From NCBI GenBank assembly GCA_023627715.1, contig JAMAHW010000071.1, positions 62,001-126,000 of the forward strand: a stretch of DNA of 64,000 bases, written 5' to 3'. Within the stretch, counting starts at the first letter, position 1. Each line of letters starts with the position of its first letter. A program made the translations under genes and the position numbers. The notes under the pieces are model-generated. The model searched no databases. It was not told where the DNA came from and saw nothing but the letters and a program-made list of their open reading frames with translations. Source of the stretch: Periconia sp. R9002. Its lineage: Eukaryota > Ascomycota > Dothideomycetes > Pleosporales > Periconiaceae. Below, piece after piece: positions 55,907-64,000 of the stretch.

Positions 55907-57130
55907 CATGAGATCAATGACAAAAAAACAAATGGGTAAACCGATTCTAGTCTGCTTGATTGTTACCTGGAAACGATTAAGCATTTTAGTCTGCGAAATT
56001 AATGTGAGATGATAAGCTATTGACAGATAAAATGGTTGACACAAACTCTCGTTGCTCGTTTGACTACCAAGTGTGTCATACTTCCCTCTCCTTCATGGCG
56101 TGTGGCCCATTATTCCCTGGAGCTCCGGATCAGCCTAGAAGGGCTTCTACACACTGTCTTTCGTTGGAGCGCCGTCCTTTTCTATCCTTGGAGGCTAGTG
56201 CAACGGGCAAATCGTCCTGCGGGAAGTTGCAGCAGCCAAATAAAACTTCTGCACAGACCCAGGATAAAGTTTTCATGCTTCACAAACTTGGCTGTTGACA
56301 GGCACGAAGCCGCAGATATAAATCGATAAATAATTGATTTTGGAGCGGCGATATGGAGGGACTGGAAGTGCGTTTTAGCAATCCTTCAATATTTAGCTCT
56401 TCAATGCTGAAACACCATACTTGTCAGAAGCCACACTGCTCAATGAAGCTGCGCCAAATCGAAGCCCCCACGCAAGTCCAGAATGTTTGGGCTTTCCTTC
56501 AATCAACTCACATGCACCTTTGTTAGTACCAACCAGTACCAACATATTTTTGCTATCATCCTATTTCCTCCGGCACGCATTTCGGCGAGTAATGTAGGAC
56601 AATTACGCGACTGCATCTTTTTGAGGCGGTAGTGATGGAATAAGATGACCATACAATGGAAGATGAGACAAGGCCGAAGAACAGGGCACCGTATGCAAGA
56701 ACCAATGCCAGCGCAATGTCACTATGTTGATTGCGCTCTGCCCTTGGCCTCGTTTCTTAAGCAACAAACGCAATGAGTCTGGCGCAGGAAATGCTCGGTG
56801 ATTATTAAGTTGTCTCATAATGTGAAATGACAATCAAATACTTGGCTACTTGATGTGTCATTCATTTGTGTCTACGCAGGCGCATCTCACCGGCACCGGA
56901 CACCTTACTCTCACTTTTATCACCTGTGATCTTTGTCTTAACATCCATCACTTACCTACTGATGAGCGAACTACTATAAATAACGACCATCACTGCACCT
57001 CCCTCCTTCTTTCTTCCCACTACCTCAGTACTTGCCAAACCCAGTCATTTTGCCTCTTTGCTATTCACCTCGTATTTTGAGCTGTCTATTCAATACCACC
57101 CAGCCGCGGATCATCAATACCACCAACGCA
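55907..57130. other. Intergenic
   Basis: 1.2 kb with only unsupported short frames (such as 56036-56329). Nothing else recognised. Confidence 0.35.
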
Positions 57131-58588
57131 ATGAAAGAAGAGCCCAGTGCTGGCGAGAAACACCCACGGCCTCCCTCTGATGACCAGGTATTGGATGACT
57201 CAAGCACCACCACCGAAGAATTTGGTACAAAGCGTGTCAAGTTTACGGATAACCTATCAACTGCGGCACATGCGGAGGATGCACCTACTTCTACGAAAGG
57301 GTTGCTCTCTCTTCCCGACGAGTTGCTGCTGAAGATCGCCAAGTCCATCGACCCTGAACCTCGCGACGTCCCGAGGCGGAGAAAACGCAACAAAGCTCTT
57401 CGACATCTTTCGTTGACCTGCCGACGCCTTCGTAACATTGCTCAAGAAGCCCTGTGGACTACATGTGCCATTGAGCGGAACAGTTTAGTGCTTCTTGCGA
57501 GGACAATTCTCGAAAGGCCAGACCTCGTCCAAAAAGTGGAAACGTTATACTACGAAGAGGCCCCATACTCCAGCTTCAACATTTACAAGAAAATTTTAAC
57601 GTCCAAGGAAGAAGAAACTTGGAAGCGTGAAATAAGCAAAGACTACATGGACCCACGGACCTCTCGTTACTTGAGAGGGATCATCGGAAAACACCGAAAA
57701 CAAGACTGGACCGCCTTAGCACTTCTTTTTGGAAAAGCACCTGGATTGAAGAGCCTGATCACCAAGGATTTCGGCCACACGCCACTTTGGTTTTCTCTTT
57801 TTACAAGGGAAACGTCTGGATACCATGAATACAACGATTTCATGAAGCTCATTGAGAAGCAGCTCGAATGGGTGTCCATTACGGATCCCATCGCCTGCGA
57901 CTTAAATTTCGAATCCGCTACTTTTAGCCGATTCCGAAAATTGAGAGAACTTGACTTGGATAGAAATCTTCTCTGGGACGGCACTAGTACAGAAAAATAC
58001 GAGCACTTCCTGACGCCGGTCCCTGGAGGTCATCTCCCAACAACTCTGCAACGCCTTTCATTGAGATTCAATGGATGGACGGGATACGATGAAGGAATCA
58101 ACCAAATCGAACTCTTGAACAGCTTCATGGCCAAGGCTGTCGCATTTCCATCGCTCAGAATACTTGATATACATTACACAGAGTCCCTCTTGTTCCTGTT
58201 GATGAGCATTGTTGGCTCACAATGTGAGGGTACCGGTAGTGAATCCTTCTGCATGGAATATGCAGTGAATGGGATGTTAGAAACTTGGATTTCATCGCCT
58301 GTGACTCTAAAATTTCATGTCGATGGCTGGGTGAACGACAACGGCGAGTCATTTGGATGTTTGGATTTACTGAAGGAGCTCAAACCGGCATTTTCAAATG
58401 GAACTCCCCGGGTAAGCTTCGCTGTCGCGGAGGAACTACTGAGAAAGAATCTCAACATCTGCGAAGATTCTCACCAAGGCTCCGGCGATGATTCTGACGA
58501 ACATCCTGATGAAGGGTTTGGTGAACTGTTTACTGAAATGTTTTTTGAAGAGTCTGATGAAGATTCCGACGAGGATTATGAGGAATAA
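57131..58588 (+). CDS. F-box-like protein, family member 2
   Basis: Single exon, 485 aa from the first ATG (cgca-ATG). F-box-like core LLSLPDELLLKIAKSIDPEP, then RRKRNKALRHLSLTCRRLRN and IAQEALWTT, clearly related to the genes at 52686 and 59738. A leucine-rich-like middle follows (TALALLFGKAPGLKSLI, LRELDLDRNLL, LPTTLQRLSLRF, FPSLRILDIHY). The last 40 residues are strongly acidic (ESDEDSDEDYEE), a feature the other two lack. Likely an SCF adaptor; target unknown. Confidence 0.8.
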   Translation: MKEEPSAGEKHPRPPSDDQVLDDSSTTTEEFGTKRVKFTDNLSTAAHAEDAPTSTKGLLSLPDELLLKIAKSIDPEPRDVPRRRKRNKALRHLSLTCRRLRNIAQEALWTTCAIERNSLVLLARTILERPDLVQKVETLYYEEAPYSSFNIYKKILTSKEEETWKREISKDYMDPRTSRYLRGIIGKHRKQDWTALALLFGKAPGLKSLITKDFGHTPLWFSLFTRETSGYHEYNDFMKLIEKQLEWVSITDPIACDLNFESATFSRFRKLRELDLDRNLLWDGTSTEKYEHFLTPVPGGHLPTTLQRLSLRFNGWTGYDEGINQIELLNSFMAKAVAFPSLRILDIHYTESLLFLLMSIVGSQCEGTGSESFCMEYAVNGMLETWISSPVTLKFHVDGWVNDNGESFGCLDLLKELKPAFSNGTPRVSFAVAEELLRKNLNICEDSHQGSGDDSDEHPDEGFGELFTEMFFEESDEDSDEDYEE

Positions 58589-59737
58589 TCTACTACTACG
58601 AACAACGATCAATGCCCTATACTTGGACATTCCAACATTACGACCACAAGAAAGAAGTCTTTACAAATATTGGAGTCGCTGCCATATCCGTAAAAAAACA
58701 AATCCACCACTCTGAAACATTGATCTCCAGCACACAGGATTTTCAACCCTCAATCGGTCCCCACCGATCTCAGCCCTGATGACCTCCGATGCATTCCATT
58801 ACCAGGACTCTTTCACGATGTTTACCTGCATTGGATCGATGCTGCAATGGGCTCACATACCCCGATCTTTTCTGTCTTGACCAGCAGGTCGGGGACTGAG
58901 AGCTGAATGCACTACCAACAACACAAAGCATTTATTATCTCCCTTCCCAGGTTTTACTCTTTTCTTCCCCATAAGGACTGTACCACCCTCGAGCCCCATC
59001 ACCCCACACCGTCGCCATAACATTCCAGCCTATTGAGCGCCCGTCATACCCTCCAGCACCACTTTCCTAAAACTTTATATAATTCATTCCCCAATCCCAA
59101 CCCACACCCATAGCACAGAGCACCTATATACACAGAATCCAGAATACAATTGAAATCCCCAAACTCTGTGCATTCTCATCGTGACCATATACTCTCCTTT
59201 GATCAACCAACTTTTTCAGCTGTTCGGACCTATGAAACTGGTACCTTGCCAACTTTTCGGTACATTGTTTCATTACAGTGTATGCAGTAAATGTTGTTCC
59301 TCAAGGTGCGATGCTCACATACGTCTACACAACAAATGCATCGGTCTTATGAAAGTACGACCGTATATAAAAACTTTACTTCTTGGACATGGTAGCATTG
59401 GTAAGTCTGTCTGGGCATGTGACACATCAATAGTTTTAACAAGAGGAGAAATACTGACGTCTTGTTGGGTATAGTCCTGTCACGTAATTCTGTCTTTCAC
59501 TGATTTCGTTTGTTCGCTGCTCTAGGCATCAGGGCAATAGGGTATATAAGTAGCCCTACTACCCCAGAGGTGGATTCAAGCAAACAGAGTTTCCGTCACT
59601 CACCACAACCTATATTGTTACCTATTGTATAAAGGATACGCTGCACCACACACAAAAACAACCAACCACCTTTCGAGTTCAGCCTTTCGAATTCAACCTT
59701 TCGAATTCGACTATCCACCTCGGCCAAGACAAAAGGA
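58589..59737. other. Intergenic
   Basis: 1.15 kb. A TATA-like TATATAAG is at 59543-59550, and three tandem 14-bp units lie at 59669-59710 just before the next start. Otherwise no gene. Confidence 0.4.
59669..59710 (+). repeat. Three 14-bp tandem units in a 5' leader
   Basis: Units cctttcgagttcag, cctttcgaattcaa and cctttcgaattcga follow one another at 59669, 59683 and 59697, ending 27 bases before the ATG at 59738. They differ at one to three positions. Confidence 0.85.
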
Positions 59738-60550
59738 ATGCCCGGACTGAAGCCTACGTTCCCGGACAAGGACACAGCCGAAGATTTGCTAACCAAGATG
59801 GCGAAAGTCAGCCCCAACGAACATAAATGCGGGCTGCTTTCCCTCCCAACTGAGCTCCTGTTCATGATCACAAACTGCAATACGAGGGCCCCAGGCGGAC
59901 AACTCCACGTGCCCCGCAAAGGGCGCAACAAAGACCTTTACAACCTCTCCTTGACCTGCCGAAAGCTCCGACCCATCGCCCAAGAAAGCATGTTCCGATC
60001 CTTGAACATCCACTGCTCAAACCTGGCAGCCCTCATCCGCACCAGCCTCGCCAACCCGTCCCTCCTCTCCAAAACCGAAGAACTATTCTTCGACGAGGAT
60101 AGCAAAGACGTCATGCAATTCGGCTTCAACAAACACAACGAGCCCCTCGCAATCGGCTTCAACGACGAAACTGACACGGAACCCTGGATCAACGCCTTCA
60201 CGCAGCACTACGGCGACGACGCCTCGAAGGTCGTCGACAAGTCTCTGAACAAGATCCCGGAGTTCCCAGGACCGTACTTCGTGGCGCTGGCTCTGCTCTT
60301 CGCGCAGATGCCGAACCTTAGGGTGGTATATATTGAGGATCACTTTGGGCTCGCACCGTGGAATACGCGTGGTGAGTTACGGTTTACGCAGTGTCGTATT
60401 GTGGAGTTGATGTTTCCGCCGCCGTCGATGGAGCCGTATGCGTGGGAGGTGAAGGTGAGGGAGGTTTTGGACAGGAGCCTCAAGGAGGTTTACGTAGATG
60501 GGTTTCAGATGCTGCCCAGTGATCATTGGGTTTATCCGGATTGGGCGTAA
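59738..60550 (+). CDS. F-box-like protein, family member 3, short
   Basis: Single exon, 270 aa. CGLLSLPTELLFMIT, then RKGRNKDLYNLSLTCRKLRP and IAQESMFRSL match the F-box-like core of the two neighbours; further on VALALLFAQMPNLRVVYIE matches their first leucine-rich-like unit. It ends at PDWA, about 140-215 residues before its relatives. The stop follows GC|GTAAGA, a possible splice donor, so a further 3' exon cannot be excluded, although I found none. Codons are C-ending to about 60280 and then G/T-ending. Confidence 0.7.
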   Translation: MPGLKPTFPDKDTAEDLLTKMAKVSPNEHKCGLLSLPTELLFMITNCNTRAPGGQLHVPRKGRNKDLYNLSLTCRKLRPIAQESMFRSLNIHCSNLAALIRTSLANPSLLSKTEELFFDEDSKDVMQFGFNKHNEPLAIGFNDETDTEPWINAFTQHYGDDASKVVDKSLNKIPEFPGPYFVALALLFAQMPNLRVVYIEDHFGLAPWNTRGELRFTQCRIVELMFPPPSMEPYAWEVKVREVLDRSLKEVYVDGFQMLPSDHWVYPDWA

Positions 60551-60800
60551 GACTCAATTGAGAGGTAGGTCTGAGATGGAGCTGGGACGTTGCCGATGAC
60601 ATGTGAAGGTACTGCAGAATTTTGCAGAGGAAGGAATTCCAATCTTTCCAGAAATAAAATTTGATACATTGAAAAACAATTATATAGCCCCCTAGTTTTA
60701 CTTTGATGTGATATTATGCCAATGAAAATGATATTAGAAACAAAAGCATTGAATTTATGGTTGTAAAGTATTGGAGAACTCGCAATATCGACAAACTAAA

Positions 60801-60915
60801 CCGTCCTGGCCGAGGACGTTGCCAAGCGTTTCCCCCCTACCAATGTTGATACCTAGGGTAGCAATACTCAGTGGTGATCAGTTCAAATTTCCGTCGAAAA
60901 ATTAAAAGTTTTACA
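60801..60915 (+). mobile_element. SINE-like element, second copy
   Basis: Starts CCGTCCTGGCCGAGGACG, about 85% similar to the copy at 23641-23736 for some 90 bases, including the 18-base word tacctagggtagcaatac. It ends in an A-rich tail (cgaaaaattaaaag). A-box-like TGGCCGAGGACG is present; the B-box-like site is TGTTGATACC, with a C-to-T change. No clear target duplication. Confidence 0.6.
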
Positions 60916-61052
60916 ATAAACGTCCTCGACCAAGGCCGTGCACACAGCTTGAGGCAACTATCATTCACGTGATTAAGGCTTAGGGGTTAGTGTCAGGTAT
61001 CAGCTCAACATACCTAAGTACATGTAACCATCCACTATCCACCACCCACCAT

Positions 61053-61080
61053 CCGCCATCCAACTTCCGCCATCCAACTT
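61053..61080 (+). repeat. 14-bp tandem repeat
   Basis: Two perfect units of ccgccatccaactt at 61053-61066 and 61067-61080, with partial units on both sides. A 16-base word covering this unit also occurs at 52433-52448. Confidence 0.8.
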
Positions 61081-61150
61081 CCGCCTTCCACTACAACAAT
61101 TCCATATTATATTTGTACCCTACCACAAGCGTAGACAGCTCCCTGCGTGT

Positions 61151-61240
61151 CCGTCCCGGCCGAGGACTGCGCTTTCTTCTGCCTGCGTCGATACTCAGGG
61201 TGACAATACTCTGCGATGATTCAATTTATACTTTTCATTG
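61151..61240 (+). mobile_element. SINE-like element, third and divergent copy
   Basis: Starts CCGTCCCGGCCGAGGACT and keeps CGTCGATACTCAGGGT, CAATACTCTG and GATGATTCAAT in the family order, with about 8 bases less in the first third and a T/A-rich end. More diverged than the other two copies. Confidence 0.5.
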
Positions 61241-61530
61241 TATGTTTATAATGCCCCAGGCTTTTTGTCTCGATTCATATATGTACACAGACGCAATTTG
61301 TGCCTTATCACTGACCTATCTGTTATCAGTGCTGTATGATTGCTAACCTGGGCTGACACTGGCCCGTCTGCCGTATCTACTAGTTACTCGATCAGTGATA
61401 GCAAGGAGATATCTCGACCATTCCCCCATCTCAAACAACAAAAAGCGATCGAATTAAGAACTAGGATCTTCATCGTCGCAATCCCACAACTAAACCCACC
61501 ACGTCCTCTACCCACCCCTAGCACCCAAAC

Positions 61531-63257
61531 CTACCCAAACGCCGTGAACCTCTCCAAAACCCCCTCCGCCTCCCTCACCTCCCTCACCAGCACCTCCCTA
61601 TGCGCCTCACTTCTCACTCGAATCCCACACTCAAAACTCCTCGGCCTTATATTAAACCCCTCGGTATACGCAAACGTATCATACCTCACCCCCTTCACCG
61701 GCACCACCTCAAACCCCCACAAAATTTTCCCCAGCGCAACAAACAAACTATTCACCGCCAGATCCGCACCGGGACAAATCCGCCTGCCCCAGCCAAACGA
61801 CGAGTGACCCGATTTCGACGGATGTGGTTTTCCTTTTAGTGTTTCGTTTGTGTTGGGGGAGAGGAATCGAGTGGGGTCGAAGCGGTGCGGGTTGGGGTAG
61901 TAGGTTGGGTTGAGGTTGATGGCCCACGAGTTGCCGAGGATGGTGGTGCCCGCGGGGATGTGGTAGCCTTCGTAGACGTCGTCTTCGGTGGAGGCGTGCG
62001 GGGTGCCGCCGAGGACGGCGACGGGGCGCCAGCGGAGGACTTCTTTGACGAGGGCGGTGAGGTAGGGGAGGGAGGGGGCGTCGGCGAAGGTGGGGGTTCG
62101 TGTTGGGCCGATGGCGGCGTCGAGTTCCTTTGGGGAGGTGAGTTAGTGAGGGGGTTTCTCTTGTTTGGGTTTGGGTGGGACGAGGGGACGGGGATGTTTG
62201 AGATTGAAGTGGAAAGCCATATCACGTGATACCTGGATGAATTGACGAAGAGTGAGAGAAACCTTACCGCCTGCGCAGCCCTCAACGCCTCAGGATGCGT
62301 CACGAGCGCCAAAAACGCCGAACAAAGCGTCGAAGCCGTCGTATCCGACCCAGCCCCAAACAAACTCGCAGGAATAAACGAAAAGTCGCGATCTGAAAGC
62401 GGCACGCCCTCCTTCTCCCGCAACTCCAACAGCAACTTGCAAAGCGAGTCCGGGATCTCCTCCCCCCTCGCCTTCGCGTTCGCGATATCTGATTTCACGA
62501 GCTCCACGAGCTTCATATTCTCCGCCGCTTCCTCCCTCCCGTGCGCTTTAATTTCCGCTTTCCACGGCGCCAGCGCGTCGGGGAGGTACTTGAGGAACGG
62601 GAACGACTCGACCATGTACTTCCCGGGGACATTTAAGGAGGCGGAGTACTGCATGAACTTGAACCGCTGCCGAATCACCTCGGCATCGAGCGAGTCAATC
62701 CGATGCCCATACGCGACGCAAAACACGACACTCGACGTGAACCGCTCGAGCAACTTCTCCCACCTCTCGGGCGCCGCCAACAACTCCCCACACAACCGCG
62801 ACGCCTCCGCCTCCTGAACCGGTTTGTACAAACGCAGCGCTTTAGGCGTAAGCGCCTGATGCAGTAATTTCCTCCGCACGCTCCACTCCTTCCCGTACGG
62901 CTGCACGAGCACGCTCGCGTTGTCCCACAGGATCTCGCCCATGGCGACCATGCGCGGGCGGGAGGAGTACTTTGCGCTGCGCTTCTCGAGGAGGTCGGCG
63001 GCGATGACCGGGTCCGAGATGACGACGGTGGGTTTGCGCCCGATCCAGATGGTCATTATGGGGCCGTGGGTTTGGCTCCATTTTTGAAAGGCGAGCCAGG
63101 GGGAGGAGGTTGGGAGGGAGAGTTTGTTGCCGAGGAAGGGGAGGGGTTGGGGCCCTGGGGGCATGCGGCGCCAGGTGTTGATGTCGTGGAGGAGGGTGAG
63201 GAGGGGGAGGGCGATGAGGAGGGTGAGGAGGATGTAGGGGAGGGATTCTAGGGCCAT
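61531..63257 (-). CDS. Cytochrome P450 monooxygenase
   Basis: Two exons: 63257-62268 and 62127-61531; 528 aa. An N-terminal membrane anchor (LPYILLTLLIALPLLTLL) precedes the proline hinge MPPGPQPLPFLGN. Helix I is FGAGSDTTAST, the ExxR is KEVLRW, followed by RPV; the heme loop FGWGRRICPGADL carries the cysteine ligand. The start has a perfect CACC-ATG-GCC context; an in-frame ATG 108 bases upstream is less likely. ER-anchored oxygenase needing P450 reductase; substrate unknown. It resembles the fungal CYP families acting on secondary metabolites, but no biosynthetic core gene is in the window. Each exon starts C-rich and ends G-rich in codon choice. Confidence 0.95.
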
Positions 63258-64000
63258 GGTGGGTGATGGGGAGGTGATTGATAGAGCTTCACGGTGGTGG
63301 AGAGAGGCAAAGCTTGAGGAATATCTACCCAGGACGTCCCCCTCACTCTTTCCCCCATCTCGCATCAGGATCAGGATTAGGATCTATGAACATCCGTAGC
63401 GCGTGCAAGTGAGGTTCGGCAGTTGTAGCTGTCCCGGCAGTGAGTGGGTTGCCCACTTGATGGGATGTGGGGTTGCACATAGCTACAACAAACCTCACTT
63501 CAACCTAGAAAGTAGAATAAACGCCAACGACGATGAATTGCCCGAGAACAGCACCCGTCTACCACTTCAAAATCGCCAAAACTCTCATAATCAGAACAAA
63601 AACATAGTCAACCCCCACGAAATAAAAATGAGACATGAAAGAACATAAATATTCCCACACCCTACGTTCATGTCCCAAGTTGGTATACAGTGCGGGGAAG
63701 TGCGGGGCAAAATCCTGGGGTAAAACATTCCCCCTCCATCCTCTTCCCCCATCTTCTCCTCTCTCTCTTTAGGTATCTCGGTACTTCCCCCCACCGAAAC
63801 ATCCAGCGCTAGAACGTTACGTGCACGCAGGGCGGTGGTGGCGTTTGATGTTTTGGACCCGGTTTATTTTTTTATCAATCAGACAGAGTGGAGTGGAGTG
63901 GAGTGGAGTGATTGGGGGGTGTTACATAGGGCTAGCTGGTATGTGAGTAATATATGTATATATATCTATGTAGGGTTATGCAGATAAGATCTTTGTCGGA
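63258..64000. other. Intergenic to window end
   Basis: Upstream of the P450. Holds five GAGTG units at 63886-63910 and TA-rich DNA at 63950-63975. No gene recognised. Confidence 0.4.
63886..63910 (+). repeat. GAGTG microsatellite
   Basis: Five perfect tandem GAGTG units. Confidence 0.9.

Larger units (their letters stand above)
60551..61530. other. Intergenic, repeat-bearing
   Basis: About 1 kb holding two SINE-like copies (60801 and 61151), a possible further head at about 60920, and tandem 14-bp units at 61053-61080. Open frames at 60990-61346 and 61340-61807 (+) are not supported. Confidence 0.5.

Noticed and set aside
61531..63257. Secondary-metabolite cluster around the P450
   Set aside because: No polyketide synthase, peptide synthetase, terpene cyclase or cluster transporter is nearby in the window.
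1..64000. CRISPR arrays, bacterial operons, phage or telomeric repeats
   Set aside because: No regularly spaced repeats and no TTAGGG arrays; intron structure and gene families are eukaryotic throughout.

Overview
This is nuclear DNA from a filamentous ascomycete (Pezizomycotina). Most genes carry one to four short introns (about 50-100 bases, mostly GT...AG, often with a CTAAC/CTGAC-like branch site). Start codons often sit in CACC-ATG contexts. The families present (Zn2Cys6 regulators, a CFEM-type 7TM receptor, AA9 LPMO, Ure2-type GST, AlcR-like regulator, fungal F-box proteins) are typical of that group. A plant-associated or saprotrophic Dothideomycete is my guess, not a demonstrated fact. 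About 28 protein genes are supported. I resolved the exons by joining reading frames across canonical splice sites and checking phase; every multi-exon model listed sums to a whole number of codons.

Layout. 0-11 kb: 3' end of a short-chain dehydrogenase, a MARVEL-like membrane protein, a Ure2-type GST, a cyclase-family enzyme, a charged hypothetical protein, an ALKBH1-like dioxygenase and PI-specific phospholipase C. 11-20 kb: a 926-aa F-box protein and an AlcR-type Zn2Cys6 regulator. 20-32 kb: an NCS1 nucleobase/allantoin-type permease, a SINE-like repeat, a cysteine-rich protein of unknown function, a BTB/POZ protein, and housekeeping genes (clathrin light chain, Rtt103-like CID protein, Cdc37). 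32-40 kb: a GFA-domain protein, an AA9 LPMO, a secreted 5'-nucleotidase-like metallophosphatase and a CFEM/PTH11-like receptor. 40-45 kb: an intact, intronless cellular reverse-transcriptase gene of the RVT family. 45-51 kb: a catalase-fold enzyme, a Zn2Cys6 regulator and a secreted FMN-dependent hydroxy-acid dehydrogenase, adjacent to each other. 51-61 kb: a plastic, lower-GC stretch with a kinase pseudogene lacking its catalytic core, a duplicated scrap of the dehydrogenase 3' end, an APH-type kinase, three related F-box-like genes and two more SINE-like copies. 61.5-63.3 kb: a microsomal cytochrome P450.

The most notable items are: (1) the RVT gene, a domesticated reverse transcriptase with all polymerase Asp residues; (2) a within-exon switch of synonymous codon choice, C-ending in the 5' part and G/T-ending in the 3' part, seen in about nine genes on both strands and reset after an intron in the P450; (3) a 96-bp SINE-like element with Pol III box-like motifs, an A-rich tail and a perfect 16-bp target-site duplication; (4) decayed gene fragments scattered through the window.
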